64,000 bases of DNA from positions 248,001 through 312,000 of the forward strand of contig MEDZ01000002.1 in the NCBI GenBank assembly GCA_001724275.1, in the 5' to 3' direction. This document shows positions 1 to 10,968 of this stretch, in pieces (the first letter of the stretch is position 1; every line of letters begins with the position of its first letter). The notes beneath the pieces were generated by a model. It was not told where the DNA came from, searched no databases, and worked only from the letters and a program-made list of their open reading frames with translations. The DNA is from Gemmatimonadetes bacterium SCN 70-22. Its GTDB lineage: Bacteria; Gemmatimonadota; Gemmatimonadetes; Gemmatimonadales; Gemmatimonadaceae. A program made the position numbers and the translations under genes.

Positions 1-165
1 GGACATGTCTCGAAACGGGAGGCGGAGAACGGGAGGCGGATACACGCTGGGGTGCGGCCGCGGCGCGTGTCAAACCTACCGGGGCGCGGCGGTCGCATCC
101 ACACGCACAATCTGCCGGGCGCCCCGGGCTCGCGCGGCGGCGGCGAGCGCTCCCGCCCCCGGGCC
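1..165. other. left-edge non-coding stretch
   Basis: This stretch lies downstream of the glycosylase stop codon. Near the left end it holds two imperfect copies of an AACGGGAGGCGGA unit. I see no convincing gene or terminator. Whether a neighbouring gene ends here cannot be decided from the window. Confidence 0.4.
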
Positions 166-1050
166 TCACTCCTCGTCCGGGAGGGTCCGGGGAAAGTCCT
201 CCTTGAGGAGGCGCGAGAGGGCGCGGTCGGCGAGGATGCGCCCGTCGTTCTGGCAGCGTGCGCAGTAGTTGGTCTCGTTGTCGGCGTAGCGAATGCGCTG
301 GACGGGAGCCCCGCACGTGGGGCACGGCTGGCCGAAGCGCCCGTGCACCGCCATCCCCTCGCGGAAGGCGGTCACCTTCTCCGGAAAGCCATCGCCCACC
401 TCGCGCCGAGTGCGCTCGGTCCACTCCGACAGGACCGCCATCGTGGCCAGGTGCAACCGGCTCACCTCGGCCTCGTCCAGGCGCGACGTGAGCTGCATGG
501 GTGACAGTCGCGCGCGGTGAAGGATCTCATCGGAAAAGGCGTTGCCGATCCCGCTGAAGAGACGCGGGTCGGTGAGTGCGCGCTTGAGGGTGTGATTCTC
601 GCGCTGCAGGCGCTCGGCGAACGCCTCGCGCGAGCAGCCGATCACCTCCATGCCCCCGCGATCGAGCGCCGCCAGGGCGGCCTCGCCTTGCACCAGGGTG
701 ATCGACGCGCGTCGCTTGGTCCCCGCCTCGGTCAGGATCAGGCTGCCGTCGGGGAAGTCGAGGAACGCCATGCCCATCCTGGCCGGTACCTTTCCGCCGA
801 CCGGGCGCCATCGAAGGCGCCCGGCGATCATCAGGTGAAAGACGAGAAAGCGCTCGTCGCCGAAGTCGAGGACGATCCGCTTTCCGAGCCGCCGCACCGC
901 GATCACCGTCCGACCGGCGATCGACTCCAGTGGCGGAGTCACCGATCGCAGGACGAACGGACTCCCCAATCGCACGCGCGTGAGCGGGCGGCCGACCACG
1001 TGGCGGTCGAGCGCTTCGCAATAGACGACGACATCGGGGAGTTCGGGCAC
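166..1050 (-). CDS. Fpg/Nei-family DNA glycosylase
   Basis: A base-excision-repair enzyme of the MutM/Nei fold, expected to remove oxidised bases and nick the strand by beta-elimination in the cytoplasm. The GTG at 1050 is chosen because it gives the obligatory MPELP N terminus (Pro2 nucleophile, Glu3). The frame stays open further upstream, but only through a GGGAGAC repeat. In the 294 residues I see the catalytic-type Lys in RLGKRIVLDF (about residue 57), a helix-two-turn-helix with GIGNAFSDEILH, and the C-terminal zinc finger CPTC...CARCQN. A tail of about 20 residues follows the finger, longer than in standard MutM. Family membership is secure; whether it prefers Fpg-type (8-oxoguanine) or Nei-type substrates cannot be read from the sequence. 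It diverges from hrpB across about 150 bp. Confidence 0.88.
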   Translation of the reverse strand: MPELPDVVVYCEALDRHVVGRPLTRVRLGSPFVLRSVTPPLESIAGRTVIAVRRLGKRIVLDFGDERFLVFHLMIAGRLRWRPVGGKVPARMGMAFLDFPDGSLILTEAGTKRRASITLVQGEAALAALDRGGMEVIGCSREAFAERLQRENHTLKRALTDPRLFSGIGNAFSDEILHRARLSPMQLTSRLDEAEVSRLHLATMAVLSEWTERTRREVGDGFPEKVTAFREGMAVHGRFGQPCPTCGAPVQRIRYADNETNYCARCQNDGRILADRALSRLLKEDFPRTLPDEE

Positions 1051-1091
1051 TCTGGAGACGGGAGACGGGAGTAGGGAGACGGGAGTCGGGG
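1051..1091 (-). repeat. GTCTCCC-type tandem repeat abutting the glycosylase start
   Basis: Imperfect 7-bp units (GGAGACG, with GGAGTAG and GGAGTCG variants on the plus strand) run directly up to the GTG start at 1050. Read on the coding strand of the downstream gene they are pyrimidine-rich (CTCCCGT). The same unit recurs upstream of other genes in this window. Confidence 0.85.
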
Positions 1092-1199
1092 ATCGAGCAA
1101 CTGGCTGGGGCGGTCGCACGACGTGCGCGCGACGACCGCGCTCGCGCAGCACGACCGATGCTCCGCTCGTAGCTTTCCCCGCGTGAACTTGTACCCCGC

Positions 1200-3806
1200 A
1201 TGACGCTCCCACCACTCCCCATCCTCGAGGCGCTCCCGGCGCTGCAGCACGCGCTGGAGACGAATGCGTGCGCGGTGCTCCAGGCGCCGCCCGGGGCGGG
1301 GAAGACGACGATCGTCCCGCTCGCGCTCCGCGATGCCGCGTGGCTGGGTGGGGCGAAGGTCATCATGCTGGAGCCGCGGCGGCTGGCGGCCCGCGCGGCG
1401 GCGCATCGCATGGCGCAGCTGCTGGGCGAACGGCTCCCCCAGACCGTCGGCTACCGCGTCCGGCGCGAGACGAAGGTCGCCTCCTCGACCCGGATCGAGG
1501 TCGTCACCGAGGGCGTGCTGGCGCGGATGATCAACTCCGACCCGACGCTCGAGGGCGTGGGGCTGGTGATCTTCGACGAGTTCCACGAGCGATCGTTGCA
1601 GGCCGACCTCGGTCTCGCCCTCACGCGGCACACGCAACGCCTCGTCCGCCCCGACCTGCGCATCCTCGTCATGTCGGCCACGCTGGACGGCGATCCGGTG
1701 TCGCGCCTGTTAGGCGGCGCGCCGATCGTCACCAGCGCAGGGCGCATGTTCCCGGTCGAGGCTCGCTGGCTCCCGCGTCGCACCGGCCAGCGCCTGGAGG
1801 CGGCCATGGCCTCGGCCGTCCGTCAGGCGCTGCGCGACGCCGAGGGCGACATCCTCGCCTTCCTCCCCGGCCAGGGAGAGATCCACCGCGTGGCCGACCT
1901 CCTCGACGCCGAGCCCGTGGGCGCGGGCGTGGACGTTTTGCCGCTGTACGGCAACCTCCCGTTCGACGAGCAGGACCGGGCCATCGCCCCATCCACGCCG
2001 GGGCGGCGGAAGGTGGTGCTCGCGACCTCCATCGCCGAAACGTCGCTCACCATCGAGGGGGTGCGATGCGTGGTCGACAGCGGACTGACACGCGTCGCGC
2101 GCTTCGCCCCTGCGGTCGGGATGACGCGGCTCGAGACGGTCCGCGTCTCGCGCGCCTCGGCCGAGCAGCGGGCGGGACGCGCCGGTCGGCTGGCCCCGGG
2201 GGTGGTGTACCGCCTGTGGGCCATGGAAGAGCACTCGGGGCTCGTCCCCTTCTCACCTCCCGAGATCGCCGAAGCCGACCTGGCCCCCCTCGCCCTCGAG
2301 CTTGCAGCTGCCGGCATTGCTGCGGTCGAGGAGCTCGAATGGCTCGACCCACCCCCGGCCGCATCGCTCGCCCGCGCGCGAAGTCTCCTCGCCTGGCTCG
2401 GCGCCGTCGATGCCGACGGGCGGATCACCGCGCACGGCACGCGCATGGTGCGGATGGCGGCCCATCCGCGCATCGCCCACATGCTGCTGCGCGCCCGCGA
2501 GGAAGGTGGAGCGGCGCTCGCCGCCGACCTCGCTGCGCTGGTCGGCGAGCGCGACATCCTGCGGTCCGAAGGCTCCATGCACGACGCCGACCTGCGCGTG
2601 CGCGTCGACCTGCTGCAGGCGCTCCGTCGGCGCCAACACCTTCCGGCAGACGTGCAGGGGATGCGCGTGCTCCGCGATGCGGTCAAGCGCGCGCTGGACG
2701 AGTCCAACGCCTGGCGGCGCGAGCTCGGGATTCCCCCCCATCCCAACTCCGAGTCGCGCCATGAGAGCGGACGGAGCAATGAGCGCGCCCTCCCCCGCGA
2801 GCGTCCGGCCGGCGTCCCGTGCAACGACGAGCCGGTGGACGACACGGGGCGCCTCCTCGCCCTCGCCTTTCCCGATCGCGTAGGCCAACGGCGCCCGGGG
2901 GCCGGGGCGCGTTACCTCCTGCGCAACGGGACCGGCGCCGTGCTGCGCGACTCCCCCACGCTCGCGCAATCGGAGTACATCGTCGTCGCCGAGTCCGACG
3001 GCAAGCGCCCGGAGAGCGCGATCTACCTGGCCGCCCCGATCACGCTCGACGAGGTCCGCCGGGACTTCGCCGACGATATCGAATCCGAGGACCTCGTCTC
3101 GTGGGACGATGCCCTCGACAGCGTGCGGGCCGTGCGCGTGGAGCGCCTCGGGGCGATCACGCTGCGCGAGAGCCCCTTGCGAGACCCGTCACCCGAACTC
3201 GTCACGAGGGCATTGCGCGACGCCGTGCTGCACTCGGCGTTGCAGTTGTTGCCGTGGCGCGAAGGGGCACGGCGGCTCCGCGAGCGGTTGTCCTTCCTCC
3301 ACGCGCACGACGCCAGCTGGCCCGACGTGGGCGACGACGCGCTGGTGGCGACCCTGGACGAATGGCTCACCCCGCACCTCCATGGCATGCGCCGCGCCAG
3401 CGACCTCGAGTCGCTCGACCTCGCCGCGCTCCTCCTCGGGCGCCTCTCCTGGCAGCAGCGCTCGGCCCTCGACTCGCTTGCCCCCAGTCATGTCGAGGTC
3501 CCCACCGGGAGCCGGCTCCCAATCGACTATGGCGATCCCGCGTCGCCGGTCCTCGCCGTCCGCCTGCAGGAGATGTTTGGATGCCGGGACACTCCGCGCA
3601 TCCTCGCCGGGCGCATCCCCGTCACGCTCCACCTCCTCTCGCCCGCCCATCGCCCCCTGCAGGTCACGCGTGACCTGGCCGGCTTCTGGCAGGGGTCGTA
3701 CCGCGACGTCCAGAAGGAGATGAAGGGTCGCTATCCCCGGCACCCATGGCCCGATGACCCGGCCAACGCCGAGCCCACCCGCCGCGCCAAGCCGCGCGGG
3801 AGCTGA
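1200..3806 (+). CDS. hrpB: ATP-dependent RNA helicase HrpB
   Basis: A DEAH-box helicase of the HrpB family, 868 residues, close to the family's usual 800-850. Visible motifs are Walker A APPGAGKTT (residues 29-37), DEFH (126-129, the HrpB form of DEAH) followed by ERSL, SAT in LVMSATLDG, and motif VI QRAGRAGR. The C-terminal half carries the HrpB-specific region, ending in a basic tail. The ATG at 1200 leaves only a short leader before the helicase core. In this family the cellular role is poorly defined and probably concerns RNA processing. A linker near residues 515-545 (rich in Glu, Arg and Ser) is less conserved-looking than the rest. It stands alone, divergent from the glycosylase. Confidence 0.93.
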   Translation: MTLPPLPILEALPALQHALETNACAVLQAPPGAGKTTIVPLALRDAAWLGGAKVIMLEPRRLAARAAAHRMAQLLGERLPQTVGYRVRRETKVASSTRIEVVTEGVLARMINSDPTLEGVGLVIFDEFHERSLQADLGLALTRHTQRLVRPDLRILVMSATLDGDPVSRLLGGAPIVTSAGRMFPVEARWLPRRTGQRLEAAMASAVRQALRDAEGDILAFLPGQGEIHRVADLLDAEPVGAGVDVLPLYGNLPFDEQDRAIAPSTPGRRKVVLATSIAETSLTIEGVRCVVDSGLTRVARFAPAVGMTRLETVRVSRASAEQRAGRAGRLAPGVVYRLWAMEEHSGLVPFSPPEIAEADLAPLALELAAAGIAAVEELEWLDPPPAASLARARSLLAWLGAVDADGRITAHGTRMVRMAAHPRIAHMLLRAREEGGAALAADLAALVGERDILRSEGSMHDADLRVRVDLLQALRRRQHLPADVQGMRVLRDAVKRALDESNAWRRELGIPPHPNSESRHESGRSNERALPRERPAGVPCNDEPVDDTGRLLALAFPDRVGQRRPGAGARYLLRNGTGAVLRDSPTLAQSEYIVVAESDGKRPESAIYLAAPITLDEVRRDFADDIESEDLVSWDDALDSVRAVRVERLGAITLRESPLRDPSPELVTRALRDAVLHSALQLLPWREGARRLRERLSFLHAHDASWPDVGDDALVATLDEWLTPHLHGMRRASDLESLDLAALLLGRLSWQQRSALDSLAPSHVEVPTGSRLPIDYGDPASPVLAVRLQEMFGCRDTPRILAGRIPVTLHLLSPAHRPLQVTRDLAGFWQGSYRDVQKEMKGRYPRHPWPDDPANAEPTRRAKPRGS

Positions 3807-4072
3807 GGGGACCGGTATTCCCCTACGTCCCGCATCGAACAGCTAGGGCATTCTCCCACACGGCCCGGCGACGGCGCCAAAGTCGTGCGGGAATACGGGG
3901 ATTGCCCCCATGACACGCCGCCGGGTGTCCGGCATGGTCATGAACATCGCCCTCCCTGTGACGTCCAATCATGTACGGGGCGACATGTCCGGGGCGAACC
4001 GAACCTCCCTGCCCCGTGCGCACGTCCGCGTGGGCAGCGCTGGAGCACCCGGCGGTTACGAGGCATGACATC
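3807..4072. other. intergenic leader of the exporter operon
   Basis: A 266-bp gap between hrpB and the MacA-like gene. It contains scattered short inverted segments built on CCCGCA/TGCGGG, but no hairpin with a T-run and no clear promoter. It must contain the promoter of the four-gene exporter operon. Confidence 0.4.
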
Positions 4073-5383
4073 ATGACCAGGAAGTCTCTCACGATCGTAG
4101 TCGGACTTGCCGTGGCTGCCGCCGCAGCCATCTGGTGGTATCGCCGCGAGAGCGCCGCGGGCGCCGTGACGTACCGCTTTGCGTCCGTGGAGCGCGGCCC
4201 GCTCCAGTCCACCGTCTCCGCCACCGGGTCGCTCGACGCCGTCACCACCGTCCAGGTCGGCACGCAGGTCTCCGGTCAGGTCTCGGAGATCTACGTCGAC
4301 TTCAACGACCGCGTGAAGAAGGGACAGCTCCTCGCCCGCATCGACCCGACGCTGCTGCAGCAGTCGGTGCTCGATGCGCAGGCCGTCCTCGAGCGCAACG
4401 TTGCCGAGCGCGACCAGGCGCAGCGCGAGAATGACCGCAACAAGTCGCTGTACGAGCGCAAGGTGCTGACCGAGGTCGAGTACCAGACCTCGCAGTACAA
4501 GCTGGCGGTGGCGGAGGCGTCGGTGAAGTCGGCTCGCGTGAGCCTCGAGCGCGCACGCCGCAACCTCGCCTATACGGAGATCTACGCCCCCATCGACGGC
4601 GTGGTCGTCGAGCGCAACGTCGACGTGGGACAGACCGTCGCCGCCTCGTTGCAGGCCCCCCAGCTCTTCCTCATCGCCAACGACCTGTCGCAGATGGAGA
4701 TCCTGGCGCGCGTCGACGAGAGCGACATCGGCGCCATCCACGAGGGGCAGGCGGCGCGCTTCACCGTGCAGCCGTACCCCAACGAGACTTTCCCGGGGAC
4801 CGTGCGGCAGGTGCGCCTCCAGAGCACCACACAGGAGAACGTCGTCAACTACACGGTCGTCGTCTCGGTGCGGAACGAGAGCGGCAAGCTCCTTCCGGGG
4901 ATGACGGCCACGGTGTCGTTCATCACCGGTTCGGTCGACGACGCCCTCATCGTCCCCAATGCCGCGCTGCGCTTCCGCCCCACCAACGCGATGCTGGCGG
5001 CCTCGGGCGTCGACACCACGGTCGCACCACGCGCCAGCGGCGGCGGAAAGGCGGCCACGCCGGCAGCTGCAACCCCGGCGGCGCGCGGCGCATCCCGAAG
5101 CGGCGAGGCCGGCGCAGCGGCGGGCGGCGCTCCAGCGTCACGCGCGACGACCCGGCTCTGGGTCCTCGACGCCGACAAGCGCCTGCACCCCCTTCCCGTC
5201 CAGCCTGGACTCACCGACGGCCAGAAGACGGTCGTCTCGGGGACGGGGTTGGAGGCCGGCATGCAGGTCGTCATCGGCGCCGCGAGCGGCGACGCGGCTC
5301 CTCCCGCTGCCTCCGGGACTAGCCCCTTCCAGTCCACGCAACAGCGCGGGCCGACTGGTGGCCCGCGCCCTCCGGGGTTCTGA
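4073..5383 (+). CDS. MacA-like periplasmic adaptor (membrane fusion protein)
   Basis: Periplasmic adaptor that would link an inner-membrane MacB-type ABC transporter to a TolC-type channel. Starting at the ATG at 4073 (MTRKSL), it has a single N-terminal membrane anchor (about residues 5-22), a lipoyl/barrel-sandwich half near residue 60, a coiled-coil hairpin, then beta-barrel and membrane-proximal domains. It is 436 residues long, against about 370 for E. coli MacA. The excess is mainly an Ala/Gly/Pro-rich low-complexity insert around residues 315-360, just before the last domain. It is the first gene of a four-gene run (adaptor, ATPase, permease, outer-membrane channel) with a 16-bp gap to the ATPase. 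The substrate is unknown: macrolide, peptide, siderophore or lipoprotein-like cargo are all possible. Confidence 0.88.
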   Translation: MTRKSLTIVVGLAVAAAAAIWWYRRESAAGAVTYRFASVERGPLQSTVSATGSLDAVTTVQVGTQVSGQVSEIYVDFNDRVKKGQLLARIDPTLLQQSVLDAQAVLERNVAERDQAQRENDRNKSLYERKVLTEVEYQTSQYKLAVAEASVKSARVSLERARRNLAYTEIYAPIDGVVVERNVDVGQTVAASLQAPQLFLIANDLSQMEILARVDESDIGAIHEGQAARFTVQPYPNETFPGTVRQVRLQSTTQENVVNYTVVVSVRNESGKLLPGMTATVSFITGSVDDALIVPNAALRFRPTNAMLAASGVDTTVAPRASGGGKAATPAAATPAARGASRSGEAGAAAGGAPASRATTRLWVLDADKRLHPLPVQPGLTDGQKTVVSGTGLEAGMQVVIGAASGDAAPPAASGTSPFQSTQQRGPTGGPRPPGF

Positions 5384-5399
5384 CCGGGGAGATGCGCGC

Positions 5400-6208
5400 A
5401 TGACGCCACTCAAGCTCATCGAGGTGCAACAGCTCTCGAAGGTTTACGAGAGCGGTGCCAACCGCGTGCTCGCCCTGCGCAACGTCGACCTCACGGTCGA
5501 GGCGGGGGAGATGATCGCCGTGATGGGCGCCTCGGGATCGGGGAAGTCCACCTTCATGAACATTCTCGGCTGCCTCGACACGCCCACCAGCGGGAGTTAC
5601 CTCCTGGATGGCGTCCGCGTGGACGGCCTCAGCGCGAACGAACTCGCCGACCTGCGCAACGAGAAGCTCGGCTTCGTCTTCCAGGGATTCAACCTTCTCG
5701 CCCGCACGACGGCGCTCGACAACGTCGAGCTCCCGCTCCTGTATGACCGCAAGGGACGCTGGCCAGACCCGCGTGCGCTCGCCCTCGCCGCCCTCAGGCA
5801 GGTCGGGCTCGAGGACCGTGCCGAGCACCACCCGAGCGAGCTCTCCGGCGGGCAGCAGCAACGGGTGGCCATCGCGCGCGCCCTGGTCACCAGGCCGCGC
5901 CTCCTCCTCGCCGACGAGCCGACGGGGAACCTCGACAGCCGCACCTCGGTCGAGATCATGGCGATCTTCCAGGCGCTCAACGACGCGGGCATCACCATCC
6001 TCCTCGTGACGCACGAGCACGACATCGCCGACTACGCCAAGCGGGTGATCGAGATGCGCGATGGGCGGATCATCCGCGACGAACCGGTGGTGTCGCGCCG
6101 CATCGCATCGGTCGACCTGCGCGCCCTCGCGACGGAGTTCGACGAGGGCCGCGACGAGAGCCCCGCCCCGGCGCCCGCGCCCGCCCACTCTTCACCACGG
6201 GTGACGCC

Positions 6209-6212
<4 letters not shown>
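5400..6212 (+). CDS. MacB-type ABC transporter ATPase
   Basis: Nucleotide-binding subunit that powers the tripartite exporter. It is 270 residues with Walker [10 protein letters not shown] (residues 43-51), Q-loop VFQGFNLL, signature [15 protein letters not shown], Walker [14 protein letters not shown] and H-loop LVTHEHD. These are the hallmarks of the LolD/MacB/FtsE group. E. coli MacB fuses this domain to its permease; here the two are separate polypeptides. A Pro/Ala-rich tail follows the domain. The stop codon overlaps the permease start by ATGA (6209-6212), implying coupled translation and fixed stoichiometry. Confidence 0.93.
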
Positions 6213-7415
<1,203 letters not shown>

Positions 7416-7423
<8 letters not shown>

Positions 7424-8837
7424 CCCACGCGTGATCCGCGCTGCCCATGCCACCATGGTCCTGTCCCTCGTGCTCGCGACCGTGCTGCCCGTGACCCTGC
7501 CGGTCGCGGCGCAGCAAGCGGCGCAGCAGGCACCGCAGCGGCTTGCGCCGCCACCGGCGCAACCTCCGGCGCAACCACCGCAGGTCATCTCCTACGCCGA
7601 AGCACTCCGGCTCGCCCTGCAGCGCAACGTGACCGTCCGCCAGGCACAGGCCACCGTCGAGAGCAATGCCATCGCCGCGTCGCAGGCACGTCGCAACCTC
7701 CTCCCCGACTTCCGCTTCAACACGTCGGGGGCCGAGAGCTACGGCCGGAACTTCAACCAGTCCGACGGGCAGATCGTCAACCGGACGATCCAGACGCTGA
7801 ATGCCGGCGTCTCGTCTGGTGTCACCCTCTTCGACGGGAAGCGGAGCCTCGCGTCCATTCGCCAGGCCGAGTCCAACGCCACCGCCAGCGAGCAGGACGC
7901 GGCCCGCACGCGGCAGACGGCGCTGTACACCGTCGCCGCGAATTACGTGGCGATGGTTGCCCAGCGCGAGCAGCTGACGGTTCGCGAGCAGGCGCTGGCG
8001 GCCCAGCGCGGGCTCGAGGCCCAGGTGCAGGCCTTCGTCGACGCCGGGACCCGCTCCATCGCCGACCTGTATGCGCAGCAGGCTGCCGTTGCCTCCGCCA
8101 ACCTCGATGTCGTCCAGGCCAGGCGCGCCCTCGAACTCGCGCGCCTCGAGATCATCCGCACCCTGCAGCTCGACCCGGCCGGGAACTACGACTTCACCGC
8201 CCCGCCACTCACCGACACCGCCACCACACCGCCCCTCGACTCGCTCATCGCCCGTGCCCTGGCGCACCGCGCCGACCTCACGGCACAGGTATCTCGCCTC
8301 CAGGCAGCCAACGCCGCCGTCAACGCCGCTTCCGCCACCCGCTGGCCCACCCTCTCCCTTTCGTTGGGCTACAACACCTCGTACTCCAGCGTCTCCGACT
8401 TCGGGTTCGTCGACCAGCTCGACCAGCGTCGTGGCGGTTCGGTCTCCCTCGGCTTCTCCCTCCCCATCTTCGACAAGTTCAGCACCCGCAGCGCCACGCA
8501 GCAGGCCACCATCCAGCTCGAGAATGCGCGCCTGGCCCTCGAGAAGCAGCGCCTGGAGGTCGGGCTCGAAGTACGACAGGCCTGGCTCGACCTCACCTCG
8601 GCCCGCGAGCAGCTGGTAGCCGCCGAGGCGCAGCAGCGCTCGGCCGAGATGGCGCTCACCGCTTCGCGCGAACGCTACCAGGCCGGCGCCGCCACCCTCG
8701 TGGAGCTGGCGCAGGCCCGTGCGACACAAGTCCAGGCCGCGACCGCACTCGTCAACGCGCGCTACAACCTCATCCTGCAGCAGACGGTCGTGGCCTACGC
8801 CACGGGGGCGCTGGACGCATCCACCATGATGCCGTAG
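7416..8837 (+). CDS. TolC-family outer membrane efflux protein
   Basis: Outer-membrane channel of the exporter, 473 residues. The signal peptide (residues 1-34) ends in VAA|QQ, followed by a short Gln/Pro/Ala-rich linker. Two OEP repeats of long alpha-helices follow, with typical patterns such as YAEALRLALQRN, SQARRNLLP and ERYQAGAATLVELAQA. The start ATG at 7416 lies within the permease stop region (ATGAATAG), an 8-base overlap, so the whole system is translated as a coupled set. No second exporter in the window needs this channel, so it is inferred to be dedicated to the MacAB-type pump. Confidence 0.92.
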
Positions 8838-8924
8838 GGAACTCGTCCGCCGTTGGCGCTGGCAGGTTGTCGTCGTCGCACGCTAGGTTGCCGACATCCC
8901 AGCTCCCCTCCGCGAGGTCCCACG

Positions 8925-9383
8925 ATGGCGCTCGTCCAGCGTGACCACATCCTGCGCCTCATCGAGCGCATCGCCGCCGCCATCGCGCGCGCCATGAAGC
9001 GCAAGAGCGATGGCGACCTGGTCGGCGCGCGCCAGGAGGTGCAGCAGGCCACCATGGAGCTGCTCGGGCCGGCGGCGGCGATGGCGCTGCTGGTCGATTC
9101 GCGCACCGCCGCCAACCTCGTTGGCGACGCCCATCGCATCCGGCTCTGGGCCGGACTGCTGTCCACGGATCGCGACCTGCTGCAAGCGATGGGGCGCGAT
9201 GCGGAGGCCGTCAACACCGATCGCCGCATCGTCGAGCTGCTCCTGGAGGGGTGGAAGCGCGAGCCGGAGTGGGACGACGCCACGCACGCCATCTTTGCCG
9301 CGGCGCGAGCGCGTGGCGCCGGCGCGGCCCTCGACCCGGGGTTCACGGCGGCACTGCGGGCATGGGACGACGCCCGGCGATGA
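8925..9383 (+). CDS. small all-helical protein, possibly DUF6483-like
   Basis: A soluble protein of 152 residues, predicted almost entirely helical, with no signal peptide or membrane segment. ATG 8925 is preferred over upstream in-frame codons because a GCGAGG ribosome-binding-like sequence lies about 9 bases before it. The N terminus (RDHILRLIERIAAAIARAM) resembles the opening of DUF6483 proteins as I remember them; this is a weak family guess. It follows the exporter operon by 87 bp and runs convergently into the antiporter gene with a 21-bp gap. Function unknown. Confidence 0.7.
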   Translation: MALVQRDHILRLIERIAAAIARAMKRKSDGDLVGARQEVQQATMELLGPAAAMALLVDSRTAANLVGDAHRIRLWAGLLSTDRDLLQAMGRDAEAVNTDRRIVELLLEGWKREPEWDDATHAIFAAARARGAGAALDPGFTAALRAWDDARR

Positions 9384-9404
9384 CCACCCGATGCGCGTAG
9401 GGCG

Positions 9405-10904
9405 TTAGGCGTCCGGCCCCAGGCGTTCGGCGCGCGCTGGCGGGGCCTCGGGCGGCACGTGCGAGGCAGCACCGTCGCCCGCATCTCGATGCGACTCCTC
9501 GCCAGCTGTCCCCTCGCCGCGCCCGTACCCGGTGGCGATGGCGATGACGATCGCCAGCACCAGCGCCCACGCATACGTGTTCATCACCCCGGCCGACAGC
9601 GGCGCCACGCGCGGCATCCCGAACGCCTCGCCCGAGGCGCTCGCGCTCGACGCCAATATCGTCGGCAGGAAGTAGGGGAGGATGAACGGATAGGTACAGA
9701 CCGTCATGTCGAGCAGGTTGGCGCGCCGGTAGGCGCTCAGCCCTGCTCCCCCTCCCAGCTCGCGAGCGAAGGGGGCGACCGTGAGGAGCGCGACGACCGA
9801 GTGCGTGGTCAACAGCACGGCGACCGAGGCGGCAGCCACGATCCAGACCTCGGCGCGGCGCGGCGAGGCCGTGGTCCCGCGCGCCCACGCCAACGCTCCC
9901 TCCACCGCGCTCGACGCCTGCAGCGCCCCCACCAGCCCCACCAGGAGGATCGTGAAGATCGACACGCCGACGCCCCGTGAGATTCCATCGATGATGAGCC
10001 CCTTCGCGCCGAAGGCGGCCTTGTCGATGTAGAGCAACTTGGCGGGGGCGATGAGCCCCAGGGCGACGCCCAGGACAAGGGCAAGGGCGATCCCCGAGAG
10101 GAGCCCCTCGAAGAGGTGGCGCCCCCGCGCGAGGAGCACGATCACCACCACGGGAACGAGGAGCATGGGGAGGGCGGCCGGCGATCCCGCCGGCGAGGCG
10201 CCGCCAATTCCTAACGACTCGCCACCAGCCGGGATGCCCGCGCCGAGGACCGCCAGCGTCATGCTCGCCACCAGGGCGAGCGCGCCGGCCGGGACGACGT
10301 ACTTGAGCCTGGCCCGCACCGTCCCGGGAATGTCGGTGCGCTGCGACCCGGCGCTGGCGATGGTGGTGTCGGAGACCGGGGAGATGGAATCGCCGAACGT
10401 CGCCCCCGCCAGGATGGCCCCCATCAGGACGGCAGGCGGCGCCCCCAGTTCGCCCCCCGCCGGATAGAGGAGCGGCCCGGCGAGCATGATCGTGCCGAAG
10501 CTCGTCCCCGTCGACGTGGAGATGATGGCGCACGTGAGGAAGGCGGAGGCGACGAAGAGCGCTCCGGTGAGGTGAAGCGCGCGCGCCCCCCATACCAAGG
10601 TCTGCACAAACCCCGACTCGTTGAGCACCACGCCCAACACCCCCGCCAGGAGCCAGGCCATGATCATCAGCATGACCACCGGCTCCCCCATCGCCGCGAT
10701 GACCGCCTCGCTGTATCGCGTGCGGTCGCGGGCGAGGGCGAGTCCGAGCGCGAGCGCCGCGAGCAGCACCGGCCAGAACCCCTTCTCGTCGGGGGCGCCA
10801 GCGAGCGAGAGCCACCCCACGCCGGCAAGGAAGAGGACGAAGGGCGCGAGGGCGCCCAGGAGCTTGCCGTGGAATTCGAGGGGAGCGCGCACGGCGGTTA
10901 TCAT
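9405..10904 (-). CDS. NhaC-family Na+/H+ antiporter-like membrane protein
   Basis: A polytopic inner-membrane transporter of 499 residues with roughly a dozen hydrophobic helices. The segment GATFGDSISPVSDTTIAS matches the conserved core of the NhaC superfamily, which exchanges Na+ and protons or carries small organic acids. ATG 10904 (MITAVRAPL) is chosen because the open frame upstream codes for a polar, non-conserved leader overlapping the divergent promoter region. The stop TAA lies in a CCTAACG heptamer. The substrate, Na+ or a malate/lactate-type exchange, is not decidable here. Confidence 0.85.
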   Translation of the reverse strand: MITAVRAPLEFHGKLLGALAPFVLFLAGVGWLSLAGAPDEKGFWPVLLAALALGLALARDRTRYSEAVIAAMGEPVVMLMIMAWLLAGVLGVVLNESGFVQTLVWGARALHLTGALFVASAFLTCAIISTSTGTSFGTIMLAGPLLYPAGGELGAPPAVLMGAILAGATFGDSISPVSDTTIASAGSQRTDIPGTVRARLKYVVPAGALALVASMTLAVLGAGIPAGGESLGIGGASPAGSPAALPMLLVPVVVIVLLARGRHLFEGLLSGIALALVLGVALGLIAPAKLLYIDKAAFGAKGLIIDGISRGVGVSIFTILLVGLVGALQASSAVEGALAWARGTTASPRRAEVWIVAAASVAVLLTTHSVVALLTVAPFARELGGGAGLSAYRRANLLDMTVCTYPFILPYFLPTILASSASASGEAFGMPRVAPLSAGVMNTYAWALVLAIVIAIATGYGRGEGTAGEESHRDAGDGAASHVPPEAPPARAERLGPDA

Positions 10905-10968
10905 ACAACGCGCCCCCGTCGCGGGAAGGCATCCGCGGACGACTCTCGGAGCACGCACGGAGCCATCG

